NCBI RefSeq assembly: GCF_900129615.1
Contig: NZ_FQWI01000002.1
Span: 496,001-560,000, forward strand
Direction of reading: 5' to 3'
Source of the DNA: Pectobacterium carotovorum
GTDB lineage: Bacteria; Pseudomonadota; Gammaproteobacteria; Enterobacterales; Enterobacteriaceae
DNA length: 64,000 nucleotides
Shown: positions 1 through 6,618 of the stretch, one piece after another
How positions within the stretch are numbered: position 1 is the first letter of the stretch
Layout of the letters: every line of letters starts with the position of its first letter
Notes under the pieces: model-generated
What the model saw: only the letters and a program-made list of their open reading frames with translations
Database searches by the model: none
What the model was told of the DNA's origin: nothing
Made by a program: the position numbers and the translations under genes

Positions 1-75
1 CCTAGCCTGGATCTTCGGTTATACGCCCTGCATTTTTATCGCGATTTATCTCTCGCATTCTGTGATTGTCGCCTG

Positions 76-882
76 ATGACGGAAGATGCTATTTTCAGGC
101 ATTCATTCACTGTCGGAACACCCATCATGATGACGTACCGCGATGCCTGGTTCGAACTGGCGTTGTTGACCAACGGCCGCAGTTTTCCACGGCATACGCA
201 TGACGAGTTTGTCATCAGCGCCAATCTCAGCGGATTGGAAACGGTCTGGCTGGATGGAGAGACCTTCGTTGTCACCAACGATATGGTGACGACCTACAAT
301 CCCGATCAGCTACAGGGCAGTGACAATGCGTTTGACCGCTGGCAGTGTGCATCCTTGTACGTTCACCCACGGGCATTCGAGCATTATTTCCACCAAACCT
401 TTCGGTTCTCACGAGGCTGGAATCCGTCGGCGCAGTTGGCGTCCGAGTTAAAACAGCTGGTCACCTCTGATTTGGACGACAGCACGCGTCAGGAGCGTAT
501 TATCCTGCTGCTCGCGGGGTTGATGGAAAATCAGCATCATGTGCCGTCTCAAGGCCATGTCAAAGAGGCTGAGCGGATCACGCGGATCAAAGATGGGTTG
601 CTAAACGATCTCAGCGATGTCCCCACGCTCGACCAGCTCGCGCAGCAGGAAAATCTGTCGGTCGCACATCTGGTGCGCTCGTTTAATCAGGCGGTCGGGC
701 TGCCGCCGCTGGCATGGCTGATGCAGCGACGCATGTGTAAAGCGCGGGAACTGCTGCGGCAGGGTACTGCGATTAGTCAGGTTGCGGGCGATGTCGGGTT
801 TGCCGATCAGGCGCATTTCACTAAAGCCTTCAACCGCTATAACGCGATGACACCGGGGCAGTTCCGCCGTATCAATTTTTGA
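76..882 (+). CDS. AraC-family transcriptional regulator
   Basis: This 268-aa protein has the usual two-part AraC layout. Residues about 20-110 form a cupin-like sensor (the stretch FPRHTHDEFVISANLSG is the typical metal/ligand-pocket start) and residues about 165-268 form the double helix-turn-helix, ending in the family signature around GFADQAHFTKAFNRY and MTPGQFRR. It is most like the sensor-AraC proteins that sit beside LysE/RhtB exporters, and here it lies directly upstream of one on the same strand, so control of that exporter is the likely job (inference). ATG 76 has no clear ribosome site; ATG 127 or 130 are alternative starts. The effector cannot be told from sequence. Confidence 0.85.
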   Translation: MTEDAIFRHSFTVGTPIMMTYRDAWFELALLTNGRSFPRHTHDEFVISANLSGLETVWLDGETFVVTNDMVTTYNPDQLQGSDNAFDRWQCASLYVHPRAFEHYFHQTFRFSRGWNPSAQLASELKQLVTSDLDDSTRQERIILLLAGLMENQHHVPSQGHVKEAERITRIKDGLLNDLSDVPTLDQLAQQENLSVAHLVRSFNQAVGLPPLAWLMQRRMCKARELLRQGTAISQVAGDVGFADQAHFTKAFNRYNAMTPGQFRRINF

Positions 883-944
883 CAATACAGTATTTCCCTT
901 GGGCTCTACACTCGCCTTATTGCTTAACGCTTGAAGGGAATACC

Positions 945-1628
945 ATGCTGTTAGTTGTCTTCACGGGGATGCTGCTGTCCCTGTCACTCTGTCTCGATCT
1001 GGGAATGGTCAATACTGCGATTATTAACCGTGGGCTGCGGCATGGGGCGCGTTCGGCGTTTTATATCGGGCTGGGCTCCTGCTTCGGCGATCTGTTTTAT
1101 GCCACGCTGTCAGTTCTGGGTCTGGCGGTGGTCTTTAACCTGACGCCCGTCCGCTGGGTGCTATGGATTGGTGGGGGGCTTATTCTGATCTGGATGACGT
1201 TTAGCATGGCGCGTGCAGCATGGCGTGACTATCAGGTTAAACGCTTCGCTGACCTGTCTGTGACAGCGAATGCGGCGGATGTCACTGCGCCACCAGCGCG
1301 ATATACCGAGTTTTTCAGCGGCGTCGGCATGGCGCTGGCGTCACCGACGGCGCTGCTATGGTTTGCGGCGATCGGCGGCACGATTATTGCGCAGTCTACC
1401 GATGGCTCTGCTTTCATGATTACGCTGTTTCTGCTGGGTTTTTTCGTCGGCGGCGTACTGTGGACGTTCTTCCTTGCCGCGCTGGTGAAGTACGGTCAAC
1501 GTCTGCTGAAAGAACGGATCTCATTCTATTGCAGCCTGATCTCTGCGCTGCTATTTGCCTACTTTGCCTGGCACGTCATTTCCAATGGCTATGAAACGTT
1601 GTTCCTGCCGCTCTCTACAACTGCATAG
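945..1628 (+). CDS. LysE/RhtB-family amino-acid exporter
   Basis: A 227-aa inner-membrane protein with about six hydrophobic segments and the LysE-type N-terminus (LSLCLDLGMVNTAIINRG, where the family has the conserved Gly-Pro/Asn loop). ATG 945 is preferred over the longer reading frame from 879 because it is preceded by GAAGGGA at the right distance and begins directly with the first membrane helix. The family exports amino acids or related metabolites using the proton gradient. It follows the AraC regulator by 62 bases and is closed by a hairpin and T-run. The substrate is unknown. Confidence 0.8.
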   Translation: MLLVVFTGMLLSLSLCLDLGMVNTAIINRGLRHGARSAFYIGLGSCFGDLFYATLSVLGLAVVFNLTPVRWVLWIGGGLILIWMTFSMARAAWRDYQVKRFADLSVTANAADVTAPPARYTEFFSGVGMALASPTALLWFAAIGGTIIAQSTDGSAFMITLFLLGFFVGGVLWTFFLAALVKYGQRLLKERISFYCSLISALLFAYFAWHVISNGYETLFLPLSTTA

Positions 1629-1665
1629 CCGGCTAGAATATCAGTGCTTTGCCGGTTTTTTTTAC
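1629..1665 (+). terminator. Probable terminator after the LysE exporter
   Basis: CCGGC (1629-1633) can pair with GCCGG (1651-1655) and is followed by a run of T. The stem is short and the loop long (17 bases), so this is a moderate rho-independent candidate. Confidence 0.5.
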
Positions 1666-1693
1666 TTGCTCGGCAACGGCATAGCGCTATAAT
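1666..1693 (+). promoter_or_regulatory. Promoter of the tRNA-Gly gene
   Basis: TTGCTC (1666-1671) and a perfect TATAAT (1688-1693) are separated by 16 bases and lie 17 bases upstream of the mature tRNA 5' end. Confidence 0.65.
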
Positions 1694-1710
1694 GCCACGC
1701 GCCTCTCCGT

Positions 1711-1784
1711 GCGAGTGTAGTTCAATGGTAGAACGGCAGCTTCCCAAGCTGCATACGAGGGTTCGATTCCCTTCACTCGCTCCA
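1711..1784 (+). tRNA. glyU: tRNA-Gly (anticodon CCC)
   Basis: A 74-base cloverleaf with encoded CCA. The acceptor arm GCGAGTG pairs with CACTCGC, the anticodon loop reads CTTCCCAAG giving anticodon CCC, and the T-arm contains GGTTCGATTCC. It closely resembles E. coli glyU. Its 3' 23 bases are the attachment core of the mobile-element array downstream, and integration leaves the tRNA intact. Confidence 0.95.
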
Positions 1785-1785
1785 A
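1762..1785 (+). repeat. Left attachment core (attL) in the tRNA-Gly 3' end
   Basis: These 24 bases, from the T-loop to one base past CCA, recur exactly at 20532-20555. This is the standard footprint of tyrosine-integrase insertion into a tRNA gene, and the pair brackets about 18.8 kb of foreign DNA. Confidence 0.92.
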
Positions 1786-1898
1786 AAATACCTCCTCTGA
1801 AATTCCCCAAAGTCCACAAAACCCAGTAAATACGCCGTATTAAGCCATTTCTATGGTGTTTTATGGTCTACTCAAGTACCCTGAAATCCATCTATCTT

Positions 1899-1983
1899 TG
1901 GGGGTATATCTGGGGGTATTGATACTTGCACCCCTGAAAAATACCCCCAAGTGCATCAATACAGGATGGAGAAATACCCCCAA
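1899..1983 (+). promoter_or_regulatory. Integrase arm-type sites and integrase promoter region
   Basis: TGGGGGTAT occurs at 1899-1907 and 1911-1919, and the reverse orientation ATACCCCCAA at 1941-1950 and 1974-1983, the last overlapping the integrase start codon. GTATTGAT (1915-1922) and ATCAATAC (1955-1962) form an inverted repeat between them. Such clustered repeats are typical Int/Xis binding sites, and the copy over the start codon would allow autorepression (inference). Confidence 0.65.
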
Positions 1984-3197
1984 TGAAGCTGAATGCCAAG
2001 CAGGTAGAGGCCTGCAAGCCAAAGGAAAAAGCGTATAAGTTAGCTGATGGCGGCGGATTGTACTTGTTGATCAATCCGAACGGCTCGAAGTATTGGCGCC
2101 TCAAATACCGTGTTGCCGGCAAAGAAAAATTACTGGCTATCGGCGTATATCCTGATGTCTCGTTAGCAAAAGCCAGGGAAAAACGAAATGCTGCACGGCA
2201 GGTCGTTATCGAAGGCGGTGATCCCAGCCAGAACAAACAGCAAGAAAAGTTAGCCCGACAAGGTGAAAGTGAAGGGACATTCGAGAAGATTGCGCGTGAG
2301 TGGTATCAACGGCGTTATGACCGATGGTCAGAATCTTATCGCAAGGAGATGATGGCAACCTTTGAGGTTGATGTTTTTCCCTTTATTGGACACCGGCCAA
2401 TTGCGGAAATTAAGCCGCTGGAATTAATGGCTGTGTTATCTAAGCTGGAACAGCGCGGTGCCACCGAGAAAATGCGCAAGGTGCGCCAGCGCTGTGGTGA
2501 AGTGTGGAAATATGCGATTGTAACGGGTAGGGCTGAGTATAACCCTGCACCAGATCTCGCCAGCGCGATGACGCCGCATAAACGAGAGCATTATCCACAT
2601 CTTAACGTTATTGAGTTGCCTGAGTTTTTGCAGACTCTGACCAGTTATAGCGGCAGTATGCAAGTGAAATTGGCTATGAAGCTGTTAATTCTTACAGGAA
2701 CGCGGCCAGGTGAATTACGTCAGGCTGAATGGGCAGAAATTGATTTAGATAAGGCACTATGGGAAATACCGGCTTCAAAAATGAAGATGCGGCGTTCTCA
2801 CATGGTTCCTCTATCTTCTCAGGCCGTAGATATTTTAAAGCAGATGCAGCCAATTAGTGGCCGTTACCAGCATGTTTTCCCTGGGCGTATCCAGTCTACA
2901 AAACCGATCAGTGAGATGACGCTTAATGTGTTGATCCGGCGTATTGGCTATGGAGGTAGGGCTACAGGCCACGGTTTCCGGCACACAATGAGCACAATTC
3001 TTCATGAGCAGGGTTTTAATACCGCTTGGATTGAGATTCAACTTGCTCATGTTGATAAGAATAGCGTTCGTGGTACATATAATCATGCGCAATATCTGGA
3101 TGGTCGCCGGGACATGTTGCAGTGGTATTCGGATTACATGGAAAATTTAGAATATAGCAAAAATGTTGTTATTGGCGGATTCCGTAAACCAGCATAG
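1983..3197 (+). CDS. int: P4-type tyrosine integrase
   Basis: This 404-aa protein has the DUF4102 N-terminal domain of P4 integrases (residues about 1-85, including YKLADGGGLYLLINPNGSK), a core-binding domain, and a C-terminal catalytic domain. The catalytic residues are visible: Arg in GTRPGELRQAEW, His-x-x-Arg in GHGFRHTMS, His in QLAHVDKN and Tyr near TYNHAQYL. It catalyses recombination at the tRNA-Gly 3' end. The gene starts 198 bases from the tRNA, reads away from it, and has an intact frame, so the element could still excise. Confidence 0.95.
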   Translation: MKLNAKQVEACKPKEKAYKLADGGGLYLLINPNGSKYWRLKYRVAGKEKLLAIGVYPDVSLAKAREKRNAARQVVIEGGDPSQNKQQEKLARQGESEGTFEKIAREWYQRRYDRWSESYRKEMMATFEVDVFPFIGHRPIAEIKPLELMAVLSKLEQRGATEKMRKVRQRCGEVWKYAIVTGRAEYNPAPDLASAMTPHKREHYPHLNVIELPEFLQTLTSYSGSMQVKLAMKLLILTGTRPGELRQAEWAEIDLDKALWEIPASKMKMRRSHMVPLSSQAVDILKQMQPISGRYQHVFPGRIQSTKPISEMTLNVLIRRIGYGGRATGHGFRHTMSTILHEQGFNTAWIEIQLAHVDKNSVRGTYNHAQYLDGRRDMLQWYSDYMENLEYSKNVVIGGFRKPA

Positions 3198-3214
3198 CGT
3201 GGAAGGATATTTAA

Positions 3215-3862
3215 ATGTCTAATTTTAAGGAAATGGACGCTTTTGAGCGGTTCACTAAACTTAAGGATGTTACCGCTCAAGAAATGGCTTTGGCGATTTT
3301 AGGTATAAATCCATTTGCTGATCCAAAAGATATACCTAAAGATATAGAAAAAGATGTTTTTCAACTGCGAACGATATTGAGACAAAATGCAGGGAGTAAT
3401 ATAAATAGAAACTTACAACATAATGAAAGGATAGACGCAAAAATATACTTTGCCGAGTCTTATAAATTCATTAGCACTGATGATATGCCAAAACCTATTT
3501 TTGATAAATGTCATGAAGTGATTAATAACATAGCGCGAGAGGTTGGTTGGAAAGAAAAATTATTACAATATGGTGACGATGAACTCATTGAATATGGTCG
3601 CTCTATTAGAAAAAGTGGGCGTGGGATTTATCGACAAGAACATGAAAAAGAAAATACAGATAAGTTATTAGCTTTGTTGATTATGTTATTGGCTGATAAG
3701 CTAGGAAATAAATATGGAACAGCGAAAGAACCATCAAAGCGTGAAATTTATAGGGATTTGGTTAGTCTTGCTGAGAAAGAGAGCGTTTCCTTAAAGGGAA
3801 TAAAAGAATCATCTTTTTATAATAAAGTTAAAAAATCGTTTAATTCCCTCTTCTCTGAATAA
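3215..3862 (+). CDS. Hypothetical protein following the integrase
   Basis: A 215-aa, mostly alpha-helical, lysine-rich soluble protein that I do not recognise. It begins 17 bases after the integrase stop with AAGGA upstream, so it is probably cotranscribed with it. There is no signal peptide or membrane segment. The codon use is AT-rich compared with the primase gene, suggesting a later addition or cargo. It is closed by a strong hairpin. Confidence 0.7.
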   Translation: MSNFKEMDAFERFTKLKDVTAQEMALAILGINPFADPKDIPKDIEKDVFQLRTILRQNAGSNINRNLQHNERIDAKIYFAESYKFISTDDMPKPIFDKCHEVINNIAREVGWKEKLLQYGDDELIEYGRSIRKSGRGIYRQEHEKENTDKLLALLIMLLADKLGNKYGTAKEPSKREIYRDLVSLAEKESVSLKGIKESSFYNKVKKSFNSLFSE

Positions 3863-3867
3863 CCCTG

Positions 3868-3892
3868 ATCTGGCCTTATGCTTAGGCCAGAT
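3868..3892 (+). terminator. Hairpin terminator after the integrase operon
   Basis: ATCTGGCCT (3868-3876) pairs perfectly with AGGCCAGAT (3884-3892) across a 7-base loop. There is no long T-run, so termination strength is uncertain. Confidence 0.55.
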
Positions 3893-4185
3893 ATGAATCA
3901 TAAATACTAGCCAATAGCCATGTGCTTGTAGTCGCTTGTAGCGGCTTATTTTATGTAGCTCCGTATTGCGCAGCATTCCGCACTATTCCTCAGCCCGTTC
4001 ATTTAAATTGTTCTTAACTGTTTGATTTATTGGTGGTTTGTTTTTTATTTCCTTTGTTAACTTAACGGAAACAAGAATGTTTCAATGGAATTCATTTTAT
4101 TTTAATGGATTTTATTCTTACTAGAACCCCGATTTGTACACTTCTAAACTCCGCCATATACCAGCAAGCACGATGAGGTAACGAT
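3893..4185. other. Non-coding spacer before alpA
   Basis: AT-rich DNA with no credible ORF. It presumably contains the alpA promoter and Int/AlpA regulatory sites, but I see no clear consensus. Confidence 0.4.
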
Positions 4186-4407
4186 ATGGCAGGCAGAAAT
4201 ATTCAGGACAACCAAGCATCCTTGATCTCTTCAAAAGAGGTGCTGCGTCGCGTCCAGCGTAGTAAATCATGGCTCTATAAACAGTTGGCACAAAAGGCAT
4301 TCCCCCAACCTATTAAGATTGGGGAGCGTGCAATTTCTTTTGTTGAAAGTGAGATCGACGAATGGATCAGTCAGAGGATCGCTGAGCGTGGGGAATGGAA
4401 ATCATGA
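4186..4407 (+). CDS. alpA: AlpA-family transcriptional regulator / excisionase
   Basis: A 73-aa MerR-like winged helix protein with the AlpA signature: LISSKEVLRRVQRSKSWLYKQ followed by FPQPIKIGERAISFVESEIDEWISQRI. In P4-like elements these proteins activate integrase expression or act as the directionality factor (Vis in P4). A ribosome site (GAGG, 4171-4174) precedes the ATG. It is the first gene of the P4-type early block. Confidence 0.88.
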   Translation: MAGRNIQDNQASLISSKEVLRRVQRSKSWLYKQLAQKAFPQPIKIGERAISFVESEIDEWISQRIAERGEWKS

Positions 4408-4486
4408 GAAGCGCCACCTACCGTGATACCGCCTTATCATTTATCGGTGCTAGCAAGGTTCCTACACTGGATCTTTGGGCAAATGA

Positions 4487-4672
4487 TCAGTCTTTAGACT
4501 CTTCTTTGGCTTGTTTACGCTGGCGGCGTTTGATCTCACCTTGCAATGCTGTGACGATAAACTGCCCTGCGGTCTCTCCATCAAGTATTGTTTCTTCAAT
4601 ACCCTTAACTACTTCATGTGGTACGCGAGCTTGCATCTTTTTTGATTTCGCATTGACGTTAGCCGTTGCCAT
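4487..4672 (-). CDS. YlcI/YnfO-family small RHH-type protein
   Basis: A 61-aa basic protein with the core AKSKKMQARVPHEVVKGIEE and TAGQFIVTALQGEIKRRQRK, matching the prophage YlcI/YnfO family, which looks like a ribbon-helix-helix DNA-binding fold. It reads leftwards, divergent from the Icd-like operon, with GAGG upstream of the ATG. Direct repeats in the divergent promoter region (4739-4773) are candidate operators. An ORF on the opposite strand over this region is a shadow. Confidence 0.75.
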   Translation of the reverse strand: MATANVNAKSKKMQARVPHEVVKGIEETILDGETAGQFIVTALQGEIKRRQRKQAKEESKD

Positions 4673-4738
4673 TACTGAACCTCATTTGATTAGGTGGATG
4701 ACAGTATACGGAATAAAAAAGCACAATCAATCGTTGAC

Positions 4739-4773
4739 GTGGAGCACACCATTAAAATATAGTGGAGCACACC
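4739..4773. promoter_or_regulatory. Two 12-bp direct repeats, candidate repressor operators
   Basis: GTGGAGCACACC occurs exactly at 4739-4750 and 4762-4773, a period of 23 bp (about two helical turns), between the divergent YlcI/YnfO-like gene and the Icd-like operon. The spacing and position fit cooperative binding by a small dimeric repressor. Confidence 0.55.
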
Positions 4774-4800
4774 TTGATTGTGTCAAGGTGCAAAAATCGC

Positions 4801-4861
4801 GAAGCTCGGCGGTGTTACCAGCACCAACCGAGCTTCTAACCACAATGTTACTGGAGGTAAC
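4801..4861 (+). promoter_or_regulatory. Structured leader of the Icd-like operon
   Basis: GAAGCTCGG (4801-4809) pairs with CCGAGCTTC (4828-4836), with an inner GGTG/CACC stem, giving a strong hairpin without a T-run. Next, GTTAC (4847-4851) pairs with GTAAC (4857-4861), enclosing the GGAGG ribosome site of the gene starting at 4865. This could mask translation initiation. P4 controls its early transcription by RNA-based termination, so a regulatory role is plausible but unproven. Confidence 0.5.
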
Positions 4862-4864
4862 ACG

Positions 4865-5065
4865 ATGGCTGATTCACAGTCTAACCAAACACGCCCTAAA
4901 TATCAGTATCGTTTTCTTGCTCTTTACCGTGCGGATAGTTCTGCTTCACCTTGCCGCCTGTCTGTTGAAGCCTATACAGAGCAGGAAGCCCGTCAGATCC
5001 TTGTTCCTCACTTCATCCTCTCTTTTGCTGGCCGCTTGCCAGTCGAGGCGGTGCGCCATGTTTGA
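4865..5065 (+). CDS. Icd-like (host cell division inhibitor) / Ash-family protein
   Basis: A 66-aa protein with YRFLALYRADSSASPCRLSV and the C-terminal block ARQILVPHFILSFAGRLPVEAVRH, which I recognise as the conserved core of P4-type Icd-like/Ash proteins. ATG 4865 is chosen because it follows GGAGGTAACACG. It opens a chain of small overlapping genes. The name of the family comes from P1 Icd; the true role in satellites is not settled. Confidence 0.72.
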   Translation: MADSQSNQTRPKYQYRFLALYRADSSASPCRLSVEAYTEQEARQILVPHFILSFAGRLPVEAVRHV

Positions 5066-5246
5066 TAACACGCCGTTGGAACTGGATGAAATCATCGATC
5101 AGTGCCGCGCACTGGCCTATGCCGCTTTAAACATTACTGACTGGGAAGTGCGTGAAATCCTGCTGTTCGTTCTGCAAGAACGCATCGATCACCTGTACCG
5201 CACCAGACAGGCAGAACCAGAGGAAGCGGAGGCGCACCATGTTTAA
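5058..5246 (+). CDS. Small hypothetical protein of the P4-type block
   Basis: A 62-aa acidic helical protein (starts MFDNTPLELDEIIDQCRAL). It overlaps the end of the preceding Icd-like gene by 8 bases, and its last codons overlap the next gene, so translation is probably coupled. The family is seen in P4-like prophages; function unknown. Confidence 0.65.
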   Translation: MFDNTPLELDEIIDQCRALAYAALNITDWEVREILLFVLQERIDHLYRTRQAEPEEAEAHHV

Positions 5247-5427
5247 GATCCGATATGTTCGTATGAAACCCGACCACACTTGGGAGTCATGGGATTCAGA
5301 ACAGGTTTATGAAGATAGTGAGCGTGCAAGAGATATTGCCAATGAGGTTTCGGCAGTGATGAATCGTGATCATCCTGATACAGATCACGGCTTCAAGATA
5401 ATGGAGGTGCCGCACAATGAATCATGA
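5239..5427 (+). CDS. Small hypothetical protein of the P4-type block
   Basis: A 62-aa protein (starts MFKIRYVRMKPDHTWES). It overlaps both neighbours by 8-11 bases and keeps the GCACCATG start context typical of this gene chain. It has no recognised domain, signal or membrane segment. Confidence 0.62.
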   Translation: MFKIRYVRMKPDHTWESWDSEQVYEDSERARDIANEVSAVMNRDHPDTDHGFKIMEVPHNES

Positions 5428-5764
5428 TATGAAGCCGCTGTTATCAGGCTCACAGGGGGCGTCTGTTAACGTGCTGTATTTCGATGCACAAGTGGGTGAG
5501 GATGACTTGTACGAGTGCGCCACGTCCCGCCTGAATGCCCTGTTAAACCTGAATAGTGAATTGGCTCGCCTGAATACTGACACTAGCGCAGGCATGGATC
5601 AATCTGCTCTTTCTGAGGTGAATAGTATCCTGCTATCAGATGCGATCACGATGCTGAATCACCTTCATAACATTGTGATTAAAGGTAAGCGTCGTGGACG
5701 TTCCATAAGCCCACAACTTAACGATGAGGCTATCTCAGGAAGTCAGGAGGTGCGCCATGCGTAA
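5417..5764 (+). CDS. Hypothetical P4-like protein
   Basis: A 115-aa protein, mostly helical in residues 35-90, with a basic patch KGKRRGR near 90-96. It overlaps the next gene start (5757) by 8 bases. It resembles small proteins upstream of P4-type primases by position rather than by any motif I can name. Confidence 0.6.
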   Translation: MNHDMKPLLSGSQGASVNVLYFDAQVGEDDLYECATSRLNALLNLNSELARLNTDTSAGMDQSALSEVNSILLSDAITMLNHLHNIVIKGKRRGRSISPQLNDEAISGSQEVRHA

Positions 5765-6050
5765 CCTGTTTCTGGGGCGTCCGCTACGGGGTGAGCGCTA
5801 TCAAAGCGTCAGCGAAACCGGATGGACGATTGAGGTGATTAGCGTCAGGTCAATCAACGATGAATCCGGCCAGGTAATGCCAGAGCCGGAAGTGTTCTTC
5901 CTGTATGAGTCCAGCCAGCAGCGTGGAGAAATGCCGCTCAGTGAGTTTCGCCGTTCTTATCAGTTATTACCGGAATACCAACTCAGGCGTAAGGCATCAA
6001 TACAGGCGAAACATCCTGATGATGAAAACCATTACTCTCATTATCTATAA
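5757..6050 (+). CDS. Hypothetical P4-like protein
   Basis: A 97-aa protein beginning MRNLFLGRPLRGERYQSVSE, apparently beta-rich, with AGGAGG eight bases before the ATG. It is the last member of the tightly overlapping chain. Function unknown. Confidence 0.62.
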   Translation: MRNLFLGRPLRGERYQSVSETGWTIEVISVRSINDESGQVMPEPEVFFLYESSQQRGEMPLSEFRRSYQLLPEYQLRRKASIQAKHPDDENHYSHYL

Positions 6051-6066
6051 ATTAAGGAAAAGCGTA

Positions 6067-6378
6067 ATGGATATAAAAATGGGAGTATTTGCCGTTGTTC
6101 GCAACTGGAAATCGAAGGGAAAACAAAACTCGATGAAGAGAATGGTTTTCTTTTTGTTATTCCTATTTCGACTTTTTACAAGAAAGACGTATATGAAACT
6201 CTGTGTTCCAGACGGAGTTAATATCATTATTGTCGATGATAAATCATCACTTAGCGATGTCATCTGTAGATGTGAACTATGGGGTGTATCGGGTGACTTT
6301 TATATATATTTAAGGAATGAGTATCACTCTGATGTGATTAAAGGTGATGTAAGGCGTATTTTTTCTAAATATGGATGA
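6067..6378 (+). CDS. Hypothetical AT-rich small protein
   Basis: A 103-aa ORF from ATG 6067 with AAGGAAAA upstream. The N-terminal third is basic with a short hydrophobic run (MVFFLLFLFRLF), the remainder soluble. Base composition is lower in GC than the flanking P4-type genes, so it may be a recent insertion or not be translated. An overlapping opposite-strand ORF looks spurious. Confidence 0.42.
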   Translation: MDIKMGVFAVVRNWKSKGKQNSMKRMVFFLLFLFRLFTRKTYMKLCVPDGVNIIIVDDKSSLSDVICRCELWGVSGDFYIYLRNEYHSDVIKGDVRRIFSKYG

Positions 6379-6581
6379 AGAGTATTAGAGTTTAGCGGGT
6401 TGATAATCTTCATTACTCCTTTTCGGTCATGATGGTATTAGGCATTTCTTTATGCGCTATTTGCGTTGGTGTCTTTGTATCTGATAGCTGAGAAGGAGTT
6501 CATTCATAATGCAACGCATGGTTAATGTGATGAGGGAAATAGCAGTCAGACAATGCTTTATCACCCTGTTAACCACAATAA

Positions 6582-6608
6582 AAAAGCGCCGTTCAGCGCG
6601 GCGCTTTT
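6582..6608 (+). terminator. Hairpin with T-run directly before the primase gene
   Basis: AAAAGCGCCG (6582-6591) pairs perfectly with CGGCGCTTTT (6599-6608) across a 7-base loop. It ends a single base before the GGAG of the primase ribosome site, so it either terminates the upstream chain or attenuates entry into the replication gene. Confidence 0.72.
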
Positions 6609-6618
6609 GGAGCTATTC

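Noticed and set aside
4395-5246. A 283-codon ORF on the plus strand
   Set aside because: It covers the opposite-strand YlcI/YnfO-like gene, the operator repeats and the Icd-like gene in another frame. Only its last 62 codons correspond to a real small gene, which has its own start.
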